DNA of 64,000 nt from Kryptolebias marmoratus (GCF_001649575.2 NC_051433.1:19775424-19839423), one strand, 5' to 3'. Positions 1 through 12,300 are shown, counted from the stretch's first letter. A program made the numbers and translations. Notes: generated from the sequence alone by a model not told the origin.

Positions 1-2080
1 ATGCTAACACCGAGCCGTGTGGCGAACGTGACGTCTATCATACAGGTTGAGCTCAACTCAAGATAATAGTTATAAACCATCTCAGAAAAAAATAACTTAC
101 CAAGCGCAGTAAATAACTCCGACAGGTGGAAAGTAAATAGTCCTGAAGTGACACAAAATGGCTTCTGTCGCTTCGCTTCGGTGGGAATCTGTGATTCTGG
201 GGCGGAGTCAGTGAATTAACTCCTTCAGTGTTCGAGCTGCTGGTGGAGTTCAGAGTTAAGAAGTAAAGAGTTATTGATTCAATTTTAACACCTCTAGATT
301 TGATACGGAAACACTTTGTTTTAACACTGGATTTTAACTACTAATAAAATACATCCCAGAGTTACATGAACAGAATGTGACTCTATGAGTGTAAAATTAA
401 CTCTGCTTTTGCACAAAGTCTGCTAACACCAAAACATTTAACACTTTTGAATTTGCTGTGTACAAGTGCAGAAAAAGGATGTACTCGGGTCAGTTATCTT
501 GTGACAAAAAGTACCAAATAAGACTTATCTCAAAAATGAAACAATAACAGTGTGGAACTGGTGCAAAATTGCTTAAATAGGGCAAGATTGCTGCAGCCGT
601 GCACAACAAAAAAGGTTGGATAAATGAGGTGGGGGTGGTATGGATGTCATGATTTGTTGAGAAAATATCAAGTGACTGAGCTTGACCGTGACATACTTTT
701 TATGTCATAAACTATGATTGATGATTGCTAGTTAATATCTGACTGCTTGAGTCAACATTGGTGATAAATTTGCCCATTTATTGGCTTAATTTCTGTGCTT
801 TTAGTTCACTTTTTATAACACAAATCTGAAACCTCCGTACAGGATTTTCTGATAGTTCTCTTGTGGGATCTTTTGATGTAACATAGCAACATAGCAAGTA
901 TTTGAACAACAATGTTTGTGACACAACCGACTATTCTGAAAATATGGGTAAAATGAAGGTAAATCTTGAGCGTGTTAGGTTTTTTTATGTGGCAAAATAC
1001 AGTTTTTGTTTGAACTTATGAGCGGAAATAAAATAAATACATCCAACATTCTGCTGATTTCTTTGCATCCTTTCTGCAAACCAGCTTTTGATCTAACAAA
1101 TGTTACTGTATGTCAGGGTGGGTGAAAAATAAAGAATGTTGCTAACTAATAGATAAACTTATTCTACAGTAAATTAATAATTAATTAAGTGTTTCAAATT
1201 TCTGCAATAGTTACGTCAAATAATACTACTGCTTCCATCATGACTAAAAACTACAAACTGTACATGTAAAACTCTTCTCTTGTGCTCTAACCTTTTATGT
1301 TTTAGTGCATCTTTAACATAGATTTTGCACTTTTATGCTGCAATTTCTTTACCCCAGTGGACTATGATCAGAATATTGCTCCACTGCCTCGAATAAAGAT
1401 CTGTTTCTCCTTTTAGTGTTGAATACATTAGCCGTGGTGGGTGCTTGTGTGCCAAACATGCATGTGAATGTCAGGCACACAAATGAAATGTTTGCGTGTG
1501 TTTCCTATGGGACGGCGCCAGCATGTAGCATTAACACGACAGGCCCTGAGAGGACAAGGAGGTAGCAAAGCTGTCAGAGGCCAGCTCCCACTCCGCCTAA
1601 TGAGAGAGTGGCCCCTTAATTAAAAACACCAACAGGCTGAGCTCCCCAGTGTCCCACCATCAGGACGACCTGGGGTTAAAGACTGAGAGCAGAGAGGATG
1701 GAAGGCGTGCTGCTTCCACATACAGTACACAGTGCTACACCCTCGCAGACAAAGGCGGCCGTAAATAGGAAGAGATGTGAGAAGGTTGTTTTCCCCTTTA
1801 AACAGTATTCTGCTTTCATCTTTGGGGGAAGGGGTCCATCATAACTGTTTAGTGTTTTCACTTTGATGGTCAGTGCACAAAATGTGATTTTTTTTTTATT
1901 TTTTATCTTTGTGCTCTCGTTTGGTGTAAAGGCAGCAGTTAACTTTCTGCCAACAGCTGCATGACAATGTCTGTGGCTAAAAGAATCTATAAAATTCTGT
2001 GTACGAGGAGGGACTATCTCTTCGTTCACTTATATTTCTTTAAGCATCAAAATTGTTATTAAAGCTATATTTCCTTTGTA

Positions 2081-2360
2081 GTAGGATTCTGTGAAAAGGT
2101 TATGAACAATTAACAATCAATAGCTTCTTGAACAACCGCAGTCGCAAGTGTAATTCTGACTAAATTGATGAGGTAATGGCTAATCATCTGAAAACAAATC
2201 TATTTTTAAAAATTTGAGAGCAGTTTGCATGAGTCTAATTTTATAACTTTTGGCATAATCATCAACTTGTCACTACACTGTTATTTATATTAAATTTCTA
2301 TGATAATTGTAGATGTAAAATGCCACAGCAGCTGCTAGCTGTAGCACTTCCAGTGCAGAC
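2081..2360 (+). repeat. Family A foldback repeat, fragment A1
   Basis: The left part of family A: GGATTCTGTGAAAAGGTTATG, then a diverged 'tagcttcttgaacaacc', 'ctgactaaattgatgaggtaatggctaa', and the central motif GTAGCACTTCCAGTGC. The right arm is missing. It was recognised by comparison with copies at 5368, 8253, 48545 and 63455 in this window. Confidence 0.6.
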
Positions 2361-2375
2361 TAAGGCACTGGAAGT

Positions 2376-2530
2376 TTGCTAACTTTAGCTTTTAGATAAA
2401 ATCTTGCTTCGTTCAACTTTTAGCTTCTGTTTACTAACTGTGGTTTTTAGCTCCTGCTTTGCTAATTGTACCTTTTAGCTTGCTTTTACTCATTTTAACT
2501 TTGAGCTGTGGTTTTGTTCATTTTTGCTTT
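2376..2530 (+). repeat. Degenerate tandem of TTTTAGCTT-type units
   Basis: About six imperfect units of roughly 25-30 bp share TTTTAGCTT/C, then a T-rich stretch and CTAACT or similar (for example around 2387, 2417, 2445 and 2474). It lies directly beside fragment A1. No coding potential. Confidence 0.45.
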
Positions 2531-2625
2531 CAGAAATAGCAGTTTCACTTGTTACGTTTTGATTTTCTTTTTTTTTTTACCAGAAAAACTAATAGATGTT
2601 AGTTTAAATAAATTACAAGATGCAT

Positions 2626-2651
2626 ATGTGTGTGTGTGTGGGGGGGGGGGG
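2626..2651. repeat. TG repeat running into a G run
   Basis: A short (TG)n is followed by an uninterrupted run of about 11 G. This is a simple-sequence tract likely to be polymorphic and error-prone. Confidence 0.9.
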
Positions 2652-3542
2652 TAAAAGAATGAGTGGAAGGAGAATGGGATGGAGGGCACTCAAGCTTAAC
2701 ACCTGCTGGTACAGCCTGAACTCGAGCGTGTTGCAGCACAGCGGCCTTTAGTGCAGTTGTCTTTGTAAGTGCTTTATTAAACTGTCAAACACATGAATCA
2801 TTAGCCCTGATCTGCAGATTGACAGTTTGTCAGCTCTGATGGCGGCGTGTGCCTCTTTGTCAACAGGGGGTGGTGAGGGAAACAGCTTACATGTTCCCCA
2901 CGGCTTTGTCGTCTTCTATGCCTCCTGCGTCTCCATCTCCTTCCCACCCCCACATGTCAACCCAGGTGCGAACAAAAACTGAGGATTCTGGGTAGTCTTG
3001 GAGCATATGGAGCATGGGGGGATGGAGGGGATGGAGCGACGTGGGGTGGAGGGAGGAGAGGGAGAAGCTGTCAGGCTGCCTATCCCCGTCACAGCAGCCA
3101 GGAGAGTGCGATGGACAAATGGATAACTGCTATTTCAGACTGCCAGGGAGACAGAGCGCCGTCAGATTTGATGCGTTGATTCAGGCAAAGCCGTTCTCAC
3201 ACAAACAAAGTGCACAAATCATCACATGTCGATGCAGCTTTTGGTCTCGCCTGTTTCTCTTTGGAGTTTATGCACACAGAACTATTCTGCTTGTTCAGTC
3301 ATTTAAATGAAATTTATGGGACACAAACAGATGCACATGAACAAAAGTGAACTCCCAGTGCGTCCATGTGGACATTGTTTTAGAGCTGTGGCTCTGGGCT
3401 TTTTCTCTATGTGTGTGCGTATATGTGTGTTATATTTCACTATTTCCTGATAGCTGCTGCAATTGTCTTTCTTAGCTGTCGTTCCCCAGTTCACATGACA
3501 TAATCATGTCTTTCTCTTTCTTCCTCTTGCTTCTTTTTCCAG

Positions 3543-3625
3543 GCTGTGCCTTCCTCACCTACTGTGCCAGAGAGTCAGCCCTGAGAGCCCAGAATGCATT
3601 GCATGAGCAGAAGACCCTGCCAGGA
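3543..3625 (+). CDS. celf4: CELF4 exon: second half of RRM1
   Basis: This 83-bp exon encodes (G)[18 protein letters not shown] and then LHEQKTLPG, the RNP1 strand, second helix and loop of RRM1. The first glycine codon is split: one base comes from the exon upstream of the window. The acceptor is CTTTTTCCAG after a strong pyrimidine tract, and the donor is GGA|GTAAGT, a full consensus. The exon ends on a codon boundary. The tyrosine and phenylalanine of RNP1 (AFLTY) that stack on RNA are intact. The 83-bp length matches what I recall for the equivalent exon across the CELF family. Downstream lies an intron of nearly 50 kb. Confidence 0.93.
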
Positions 3626-3963
3626 GTAAGTCATCCACATACATGTCAACAAAGAAGCTTTGCACTTGCAGAAACATATCTTAAACTTGCTCAGGAACAA
3701 AAAAAAAAAAAGAAAAAAGAAAAACAGATGCTCATTTTAGCATGTAAATATTTCAAATCGAAGTGGAATCTCCATCTCTGCTGATCATGGATCGAATGTA
3801 CACCAGACGTGAGCGCAGCTCTTCTTTTTCTTGAAGACTCCTTTCTCTGGCTCCCTCTCCCTTCACTTTGACAGTCACATACACACAAACCCATAGGGAG
3901 AAACCACACAGCATCACATCATAGGCATACTATTTATAGTCCTCCCTTCAGTTTGTGTAAATG

Positions 3964-4009
3964 AGTGTGTGCCTGTGCGTGTGCATGCGCGCGTGTGTGT
4001 GCGCATGTG
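3964..4009. repeat. Alternating purine-pyrimidine TG/CG tract
   Basis: Mixed TG and CG dinucleotides, including CATGCGCGCG, make an almost unbroken alternating purine-pyrimidine run. Such tracts can adopt Z-DNA. The tract lies about 340 bp downstream of the 83-bp exon. Confidence 0.6.
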
Positions 4010-4676
4010 GGCAAACATCTGAGATAGACAGAGAGGGATGAGAAGTGGGTGGGCGGATGAATGCAGGCTCTCTCTACATTTATGTGCACGCTCTGCATTG
4101 TGACGCAAACACAAGTGGGCATCGTGAATGCATCACGGCAGCACATCTCCACAACAGATGTTCACATGCTGTGGATGTTATTAGTCTCATGTACGGTGCA
4201 GCTGGATGCAAAGCATGCTCATTTGAATGCTTAGCTCCTATTCATACGTTCTGACTCCGTCACAGAGGAGAGGCAGATATTTATGCATTAGAAGAAGGTG
4301 TATGTGAGTTTGAAGGATCTTTCCTTTTTTAGTGTATACATAATTTTATGATTTCACACTCGCATGTGCAAGTGTGTGCCTTTACTTTTTTTTTAATAGT
4401 ATGTGCATGCACCTGAGTGCTTGGCGTGTGAGTGCACTTGAGAGTGGTGCCTGCGCTTTGGTGTGCGGAAGGAAGTTTTGATGCGTTTCTGTCAGGCCCG
4501 GCTCGGTTTGCTCTGTTCGTTTTTAATGACGCCTCCAGGGAAGCTGACAGTCGCCGTGTTGAGCGCGCTGCCTTTGATGTGAGTGATTATGACATCACAG
4601 ACGTGCAGTCGAGAAGAGCGGAGGAGTGGGGATCCGTGCTCTGTTTTTTTTTTTTTGTTTTTTTTTTTTTTTTTTT

Positions 4677-4735
4677 NNNNNNNNNNNNNNNNNNNNNNNN
4701 NNNNNNNNNNNNNNNNNNNNNNNNNNNNNNNNNNN
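4677..4735. other. Assembly gap (59 N)
   Basis: A run of N follows about 32 bases that are almost all T (from 4644). The gap probably marks a homopolymer or low-complexity tract that the assembler could not cross, so its true length is unknown. Translations crossing it are meaningless. Confidence 0.98.
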
Positions 4736-4926
4736 CAGAGACACATGGAAGGAGAAGAGGAGGAGAGATTAAATATTTGGCCAAAACCAGAATGTGATTT
4801 TGTGTTCACAAAACAAGCGCTGCCAGTTTACATTCTTGACTTTGTTGCTTTTTGTTTGAATATTTATGGCACAAAAAAAACAACAATTTATAAGATTAAA
4901 AGCTTAGCTTTCTCTGCATGCATATC

Positions 4927-5305
4927 GCCCACTGCCTTTCGTGCCAGAGTTTTAGACTAAGATCCTCTTGTGTTGAAAAAAGGACAAAGTTGTAGTTGTT
5001 TTGGTCAAACCTTGAAAGTAACATTATATGTGATATTGTGTGATGTCACAATATCACATATAATACTATATGTGTTGTGACTCTCAGTTGCTACTACATT
5101 AAATTTTAGTTTAATGAATGTAAATTTGACTGGATTATAGCCATTTATGTATTTCCTAAAGTCAGTTGGCTGTGGTGACCATCTTGAATTTGGTTTGCTC
5201 AAAAAGTTAATCAGTTTTACATGTACATGCAAGGATTTTTTCATAAAAAATTCATTAGAATCCGTCCAGTGGTTTATTAAATATTTTGCTAACAAATAAA
5301 CATTG
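4927..5305 (+). repeat. Family B interspersed repeat, copy B1
   Basis: It begins near CTGCCTTTCGTGCCAGAG and runs through TTGTGACTCTCAGTTGC, a GGCTGTGGTGACCATCTTGA block and the end motif AAATATTTTGCTAACAAA. The same order of motifs is seen at 35835, 42895 and 54548, and reversed at 34685. The end is followed by A/C-rich sequence, which suggests a retroposon tail. A local 18-bp perfect hairpin (5023-5064) is unique to this copy. Confidence 0.65.
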
Positions 5306-5367
5306 TTGACTCCAAATAGTAATAGTAATTTTTAAACAGATTTTGTGCAACCTGTTATGCAAGGGGG

Positions 5368-5726
5368 TTCAAATCTTTCAAAGTGGGGTTCTGTGGAAAG
5401 GTTATGAATAATTATTGTCTCACCTGTTGTAGATAGCTCTTTGAACAGGATCAGTTTTGGTAAAATAGTTGAATTTTGACCGGAATGACAAACAAACGGC
5501 TAGTCTCAGTAGGGCCAAGACCACTATGAATTTTTTTAGATTGAAGTTGTTTTAAAATGACACAATCTGCTTTGGTCTTGGCTTTGTTTTGGACTAGCCA
5601 TTAGCTCATCAAACCAGTCAAAACTAAACACTGATTTCCTACAATTGAGGTTGTTCAACAAGCTATATACAATACTGTAATCTTTCCACAAAAACCCCCA
5701 TTCAAAAGATCTGGACTATTGCCTTA
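5368..5726. repeat. Family A foldback repeat, copy A2
   Basis: Left arm: AAGTGGGGTTCTGTGGAAAG, then ACCTGTTGTAGATAGCTCTTT and TGACCGGAATGA. The right arm is the imperfect reverse complement: GACTAGCCATTAGCTCATCA, then TTGTTCAACAAGCTATATAC and TCTTTCCACAAAAACCCCC. The two arms could fold into a long hairpin. It carries no coding capacity and is compact because the central segment is mostly absent. Confidence 0.65.
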
Positions 5727-8252
5727 AACAGCAAGTAACAATGACTAATAATCAACCTGGTTTGAGAAAGGAAACAATACCTTTGCTGGTCAAAGACAAG
5801 TTGAGGTTTGCATTTGGTAATTGGTAGGTAAATAAATGTAATACCAACATTGCTAGATGCTAAACAAACCTTGAAAGGGAGCAGTCAGGAAGGCAGAATA
5901 GCAAACTTTCTTTTTTTCTGGTAGAGTTAAAGCCAGCAAACAGAATAAATGACTTCATTAGAAACAGAGCAAGAACTCGGCCCTGAAAAAGGCAAAGGAG
6001 CATTTTATGGCACGTGACTTCACCCTCGCTCTTTGTTGATTTTTTTCTTCTTCTCCGTTCTTTCAGCTTCCATCATTCCCTCACTCTCAGGCCAGCGCAA
6101 CCAAAACAATCCCTTTTCTCTTTTGTTTTTTAAAAGCTGCTTCCCTCCTTACTTTATGTCTTCACGCACTTTCATTGTCAAAGATGCTCGCCACCACTTC
6201 TATTTAAAGTTTTCCACCAAGCCTTTCGTTTTGGCTGCCAGGTGAGCTGAGAGAAGAGGGGATTTTGCTTCCTGGTGGAAATGCCTGGCGAGCATGGCTG
6301 CAGGCTGCTGATGTTGTGACAGACGAAATACCGAGGGCTGCCTTATGAGAATGTGTGCGAGTGCAGCTGAGTGTGCATAGTGTCAGGAGAGAGTTTGAAT
6401 GAACAAGAGACAAACAAAAATACTGATGCTAAAACAACACTGATACTAGACCATTTAGGACAAACAAAAATGGTTTCCGCAGCTTGGATTCTGATAAAGG
6501 AAACACAAAATAACAACACAATTCTTACATTAATTTAGGCTAATATAAGAAAATAAATCCGGCAGTAGTTATACAAATCAGTATTGTTTTATTGCCTGAG
6601 GGCATTCCAAATGTTCAAGATACATATTGAAAAAAATAAAACGATGAACCAAGAGGAGAAAACAAGAGAAGGATCTGCAGTGCAACACAGATGGGTTACT
6701 GGGCATCTATGGGGTATTTTAGGCCTGTTCAGAATTTTTCTTTTACATGTTACATTTGAAAAACCAAACACTCATGCTTGCTTGCTTATAACTAAAATCT
6801 AAACCATAACTGAAAATTTTTTTTTAGGTTTTTTTTTTTCATCATCATCAGTTTTGGTAGATGTGGGTCGTGTAAACCTACTCAAAGACCACTTTTAATG
6901 ACTGTCATTAAATTTGGATTCTACCAAATGACTGTAATAGTCAGAGCCATTTACCGTAATGGCATTAACATGTTTATACTTTTGGTCCAGCCTAATACAA
7001 ATCTAGGGAAGGGAAAAAAGTCATTTTCAGTGATACAATAACTTGGCTTTAACAACACATTTAAGGCTGGTATCTTACTGAGCTGTGACTGTTGGAGACT
7101 AATTGGCAACTCAAAATTGTGACAAAATAGGCAAATTTTCAGTTGCAGTTTCACTGAATTCTGATTATGTGGTACCAAGTAACCAGAGGGCCGTGTTTTT
7201 TTGAAAATCACAGCCTATTTTTGTGAGCACAGCTTGCAAATTGTATTCTAGGCATGCACATTGTTTCATTGCCCACCTCCACCCACACCATACCCGCCTC
7301 GGCTTGCTTTGTACCCACTCAGGTTTATGTTTAATCTACTGGAGTACACTTTTGAAAGGAAAATAGGCAGATTTGACCATTTTCTAAATAAATATTGTTG
7401 ACTGCATCATTGGTGTGGTTGTTAGACCTGGCCATTCAGGAAATTGAGAACCCTACGACATTTTTGAGACTTCCTTTTTAATGCTTTTTGACAACTGGTC
7501 ACCAACAATCACAGCCCAGTGAGATCCTGTCTCAAGACTTTATTGTACCTCATTATTTCAGAACTACAAAGCTAAAGCCATGTTCAGACTATATGATCAT
7601 TATGTGTTTTTTGCTTTGCAATATGATAGAAGTAAACTGCATTTAACGTGGTTTAATTACAGCTTAGTTATTATGTGACCAGGGCCATTTTTTGAAGCTA
7701 GTTGTTCCATCTGACTGGAATGTATGCCATCATCTCAACTTAAAACTAAATATCTAAATCACTCCCACATTGCAAAGGTAAAATTTAGGGGGACAAATTG
7801 CTGGTAATCTCCGCCAACATTGTATTATGCAACAGTAGCCATACACTGATTATTGCAGTAGTACCGCAGTTCTCAACCTCCAAAAAAAAAGATTCAGGGA
7901 TTTTATTAAACTTCAGGAGGAGAAATACAGATTTGAGTCTACCCCTGGAACACTAACTCTTTACCCTTGCAGAGCTGCTCTGGGCATATTGGGAGGTTTT
8001 ATCATTCTGCCCAAGTGTGCTTGGTGGACTTTGCTTATGACTCTGTCCCCGAAGAAACTTTGCGAATAACCAGTTAGTTTATGTTCCAACCCTCACATCC
8101 AGTTATTAGTTTTGGCTAGTGACCAAGAGTATAGCACTGTGCATCTATCTGTAACAATCTGTGCCGTTTTGTTTTTTTTGAGTTTCAAGTGTGTGTGACT
8201 TCACCAACACGAACCATTTGGTTATGGTCATACTTTTTATTTCAGATGTTAG

Positions 8253-8873
8253 CTTAAAGTCACAGTTCAAATCATTTGAAGTGAGATTTTGTGGGACATT
8301 TAAAAACAATTAAGAGCTTACATGTTTTAATTAGCTCTTTAAACCGGCACAGTTTGGAAAGTTGAGTTTATTTCTGACTTGATTAGCTAATAGCTAGTGC
8401 AGCAAAGACCAAAGTGGATTACTGCTGCCTTAAAACAACTCCAACTCGAAATATTTTTTAGTGGTTCATGTGTAAGCTATTTTCTAAACCTTTACATCAT
8501 TGTTTGTTTCAGACTACATGGTTATTTACAAGCACAGACAGTAGCAGTTAGCTGTGGCACTTCCAGTGCTCCCAGCAGAAATATATTGATATTTCTGTAC
8601 AATGTAAAAGTAACAGTGACATAAAGGTTGATAAAATATCATTCACATGAACCACTGTAAATCTCTTTTTAAATTAGAGGTGTTTAAAGATGGCAACAAT
8701 CCACTTTAGTTTTAACTGTGCTTGAACAGTTAAAATTATCAGTAAAACATCAGAAAAAAACTCTATTCTCCAACCTGAGCTCATTCAAAGAGCTGTCTAC
8801 AACAGGTAAGATGTTAACTGTTCATAACCTTTCCACAGAACCCCACTTTAAAAGATTTAACAGTCACTTTAAG
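8253..8873. repeat. Family A foldback repeat, near full-length copy A3
   Basis: This is the most complete copy, 621 bp. It starts CTTAAAGTCACAGTTCAAAT and ends with the reverse complement of a near-identical sequence (ATTTAACAGTCACTTTAAG), so both termini are CTTAAAGT(C/G)AC. The inverted arms of about 150-200 bp contain AGCTCTTT..., GTTTGGAAAGTT... and AAAGTGGATT..., with a unique centre containing TGTGGCACTTCCAGTGC. I cannot see a clear target-site duplication. A non-autonomous DNA element is the likeliest class. Confidence 0.68.
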
Positions 8874-9667
8874 CCCCCCTGGTAGATGTTGAAAAGTTGT
8901 CTCAAGAGTTGTGTCTGAAACATTAAAAGACTATAAATACACAAACACTAAGCATATGCAGTTTCTCATTATTTAAAACGATTCTGGTTTTTCTGTTTTG
9001 GGAACAGACCTCCAGTAAAACAAAGTGTGTCTCAACTGACATTTCCTTACTGGCATTTTTAAGATCTACAGCAAGAAACATTGAAAACCTCCTTCATTGA
9101 TTCTGGAAACTGGTTCTCACAAGTGGGTGGACGTGTTTTTGTGCGCATATTTGTGTGTGCTTGTGTGGGTCACAGGGTGGAATTGTAAAGATAGCTAGTG
9201 CTGCAACAAATCCTCCCGCACACATAGAAGTCAAAGCACAAAAATAAAAGTAAAAAAAATAAATAGATTTGGCATTCGCTCAAACAAATTGTCAGTGTAA
9301 AAGGTCAGAGAACTGGCACATGCCCCTGCACTTCACACAGTAGCCTGCACTCCTGAATGCTTAGTGCTCCGTTCCATGTTAGAAAACACACAGGTACAGT
9401 GCAAAACACACCGCTGATACTCCCAGCACGCTCATATTCCTCACCCATCTCTTGTAACTGCAATACAACACTCCTCGTAAACGCTCTCATTCAACAACAC
9501 GATACTGTGATCCTCGTAGAAAGAGAAAGATGAGGGGAAAGAAAGAGGGAGAATGGGAAAGAGAGAGGCAGAGAAGGAGAGAAATATGGCGTTGATTGAC
9601 TCTCACTGTAATAGTGAGCCAGATGAGAAATATAGAACACTGTGAATCAATGCGTCATTTCAGAGCG

Positions 9668-9671
<4 letters not shown>

Positions 9672-9711
<40 letters not shown>
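9672..9711. repeat. (CA)20 microsatellite
   Basis: An uninterrupted CA dinucleotide run of about 40 bp. Confidence 0.97.
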
Positions 9712-9713
<2 letters not shown>

Positions 9714-10779
9714 GTTTTCAGCCTGGGGGCAAACAAACTAAAGAAAAGACAGGACAGCAAATGAATAGCAGGAGAGAAGAAAGTGGAAGGCGTGTTTGAA
9801 GGCAGGCTGGGGTGAGTGGGTGGATGGAGGGAGTGGGAAGAGAGGTATAGATGAGGTGCCTCTATACCGACTCATTTGTGTCTGTTTCTTTTTTTTTACC
9901 CCCACCCCCACCCCCTTCACTCAGTTGAGATAATGCCAGGGCAAGAAATCCATGGCATTGATTGGAATCCTGCGACCCAGTTTCATGGCAGCTTTTTCTC
10001 AATAAGTCACCCTCATTGGTCAATAACTGCCAGGCTCCCCAGGTGAAGTGGGTGAAGAGGTGTTTAAATGGGGGGTGGGGTGGGGGAATAAGGAGGTGTT
10101 CAGTTATGATTTGTTTTCCCCTCGGCGTGCACAAGTACACCAAATCACTCCTTACTTGTAGGTTTTAGATTAGTTGTGCCATGTTCAGGAGGCATAGCTT
10201 CACGTCGATATGACTAATGCCATGGACTGTGGAGCCTCTCCTCCCTCTCTCCCCCCCCGAGCCATCACCTCATCAACTATCCTAATCACCCTGATCCAAA
10301 AGAAAACCATTTGCCACATAATGTGTTCCACCTAATGAATACACAATCACTGACAGAAAACTGGAGTGGACCACTAGCAAGTTTTAGCTAAAACGACTCC
10401 AACTTTCAAAATCAATACACACATACTTTTCACAAGGATGTGTAGATTTTTTTGTAAAGATCTTAGGAGTATTTTAGCTTTACACATCAAATCTAAGGAC
10501 AAAAATTACATGAATGGTCTGAGTCACAAAGGAATGAGGATGAATCTGGCAGGTCATAAGCCTGCAATAAAAATTCAAATGAGTCCACATTAGCGGACAG
10601 CAGCAGGACAAAACTACTTTTGGCAAACATTGTGGATAAACCTATCACAATTCATTAATTTCAGCTAAGTTTCCTCCTAAACCCCTATAAAGGGACTACA
10701 TTTTGTTGTATTATATACAACATGTGGCCTACTGCTGTGGTTTTGTGCACCTTTGGTTTGGGGGCTTTTTGTGATTTAG

Positions 10780-11040
10780 ATTAGGCCGGCCAATTCCAGT
10801 AAAGGGTTATCATAATGCTAAAGCATACAATTATATGCTGATTATATGCGAGGCAATAATGTGGCTCCAGCCTTTTGGCAGCAGCTGCACTTTTGTTCTT
10901 TCAACATGACAGTGCCTTTGTGAACAAAAGCTAAAACTCAAACAATAAAGTCTGGAGTGGAAGAGCATAACTGATCTGCATGGAGGCATTGACCTCAACC
11001 CCATCAAATGTCTTTGGGAAGAACTGAAAAGATAACTGTA
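10780..11040 (+). mobile_element. Tc1/mariner transposase remnant
   Basis: Degraded + strand similarity to the C-terminal half of a Tc1/mariner-type transposase gene common in fish. Visible pieces are TTCTTTCAACATGACAGTGC (a Gln-His-Asp-type catalytic strand, frame damaged), GTGGAAGAGC, and GACCTCAACCCCATCAAATG followed by CTTTGGGAAGAACTG, which encode DLNPIK and LWEEL, the region around the third catalytic acidic residue. Frames are broken and the ends are not visible. Recognition is from memory of this family's nucleotide sequence. Confidence 0.65.
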
Positions 11041-11330
11041 TTTAGGCTTTAAGTGGAGGCTGACAGAGTGACAGATAACAGATTATTGTCTATGGTTTGG
11101 GGTTTGATTGATTACATGATTGATTTGTGTAATGAACTATACAGTGTGTAGTCCAAATGAGCTGAAGCTGTCAGTACGGTTTAATTCATCCCATCTAAAG
11201 TGCTCTATGGATTGTTGAATGACGTGTGAAAACCTTTTTGTCATGTACTCACAGCATCAAATTATGGGCCTAAGTTTACATTCATTTCATACTGAGGGAA
11301 GATTTAATCTCCTGTTTTCTTTTTCTTTTT

Positions 11331-12300
11331 TATCCATCTATCCATCCATTCATCCATCTTTTGTTATTTATTCGAGATTGGGTTGCAGGGGCAATGGTTT
11401 AAGCAACTGTGAGATATAATCTTTCTCCAAGGAGTCCTGGGTTTGTCCGAGATGCCTGCCCAGTGGAACATATCTGAGACACCTCCCTTGGAAGGTTTCC
11501 AGAAGGCAACCTTACCAGATGCCCAAACCACCTTAATTGTCTTCTTTCAATGTGGAAAAGCAGCGACTCTATTCTAAGCTCCTCTCAAGTAGCCAAATAA
11601 CTCCTCAGCCTATCCAAGGATGAGTCCAGCCACTCCGCAGAGGAAGCACATTCTCAGCTGTTTCTATATCACAATGTTATTCAAGTGAGGGTTGGAATTT
11701 AGATTGATTAGTAAATTCAGAGATTTGCCTTTCACCTCAGCTCTCTTTCTACCATGACAGATGGTAGTGTCCATCAGTGTTTTTGTTTTTTAACTTTTCT
11801 TTTTGAGTATATATTATAATCTAGCTTTTTTCAGCTGAGGGCCATGGCTGCAGGCTACATGGCCTTAGAGTTGATGCTCAATGCCTGCCGTAGGTTCCCA
11901 CTAAGTGAGGCTTACAGGACCACATCATCTGCAAACAATGTGGTCCTGCAGGCGAAGAGCAGCGGTGCATTCCGAAGCCCCCCAAACTGGAGACCCTCCC
12001 TCCCACGGCTTAACATAGATATTCTGCCCATAAATGGTATGAACAGAACAGAACATGACATAGAGCAACCCAGGCGTAATCCAACACTTACTGAAAATGA
12101 GTCTGATTTATGACTGGCAATGCAAATCAAGTTTTCACTCCTGTTGTACAGGGACCAAATGAGCTTTTAGAAGGGGCCCCAAGACCCCATACTCCTGAAG
12201 TACTGCCCAAAGATCATCACAAGGGGTCCTGAGCCTTTTCCAAGTCAACAAAACATGTCTAAACTGGTTGGGCAAACTCCCATGCACCCTCAAATATTTT
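11331..12300 (-). mobile_element. LINE reverse-transcriptase remnant, 5'-truncated
   Basis: On the minus strand, 12130-11912 reads KSDSFSVSVGLRLGCS, VLFIPFMGRISM, GLQFGGLRNAPLLFA and FADDVVL. FADD is the catalytic box of non-LTR reverse transcriptases, and GLRLGC is the motif before it. Upstream (toward 12300) sequence encodes a damaged GAWEFAQP and CFVDLEKA-like stretch. The 3' end on the minus strand runs into (GGAT)n, seen on the + strand as TCCATC repeats at 11331-11359. An internal deletion lies near 11740-11830, and there are many frame breaks. The clade is not certain. Confidence 0.78.

Larger units (their letters stand above)
1..3542 (+). other. 3' part of an upstream CELF4 intron
   Basis: There is no coding exon here: the first half of RRM1 (RNP2 and first helix) was looked for and not seen. 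The stretch holds a family A fragment (2081-2360), a degenerate AGCTTTT-type tandem (2376-2530), and a TG run followed by a G run (2626-2651). A complex, moderately GC-rich block at about 1505-1650 may be a non-coding regulatory element. Confidence 0.7.

Noticed and set aside
1..3542. Search for the exon encoding the first half of RRM1.
   Set aside because: No RNP2-like (KLFIGQ) sequence in any frame; the exon must lie upstream of the window.
4432..4960. Open frames on both strands of 65-125 codons spanning the N gap.
   Set aside because: They exist only because N codons are read as open; the flanking parts have no family resemblance or coding composition.
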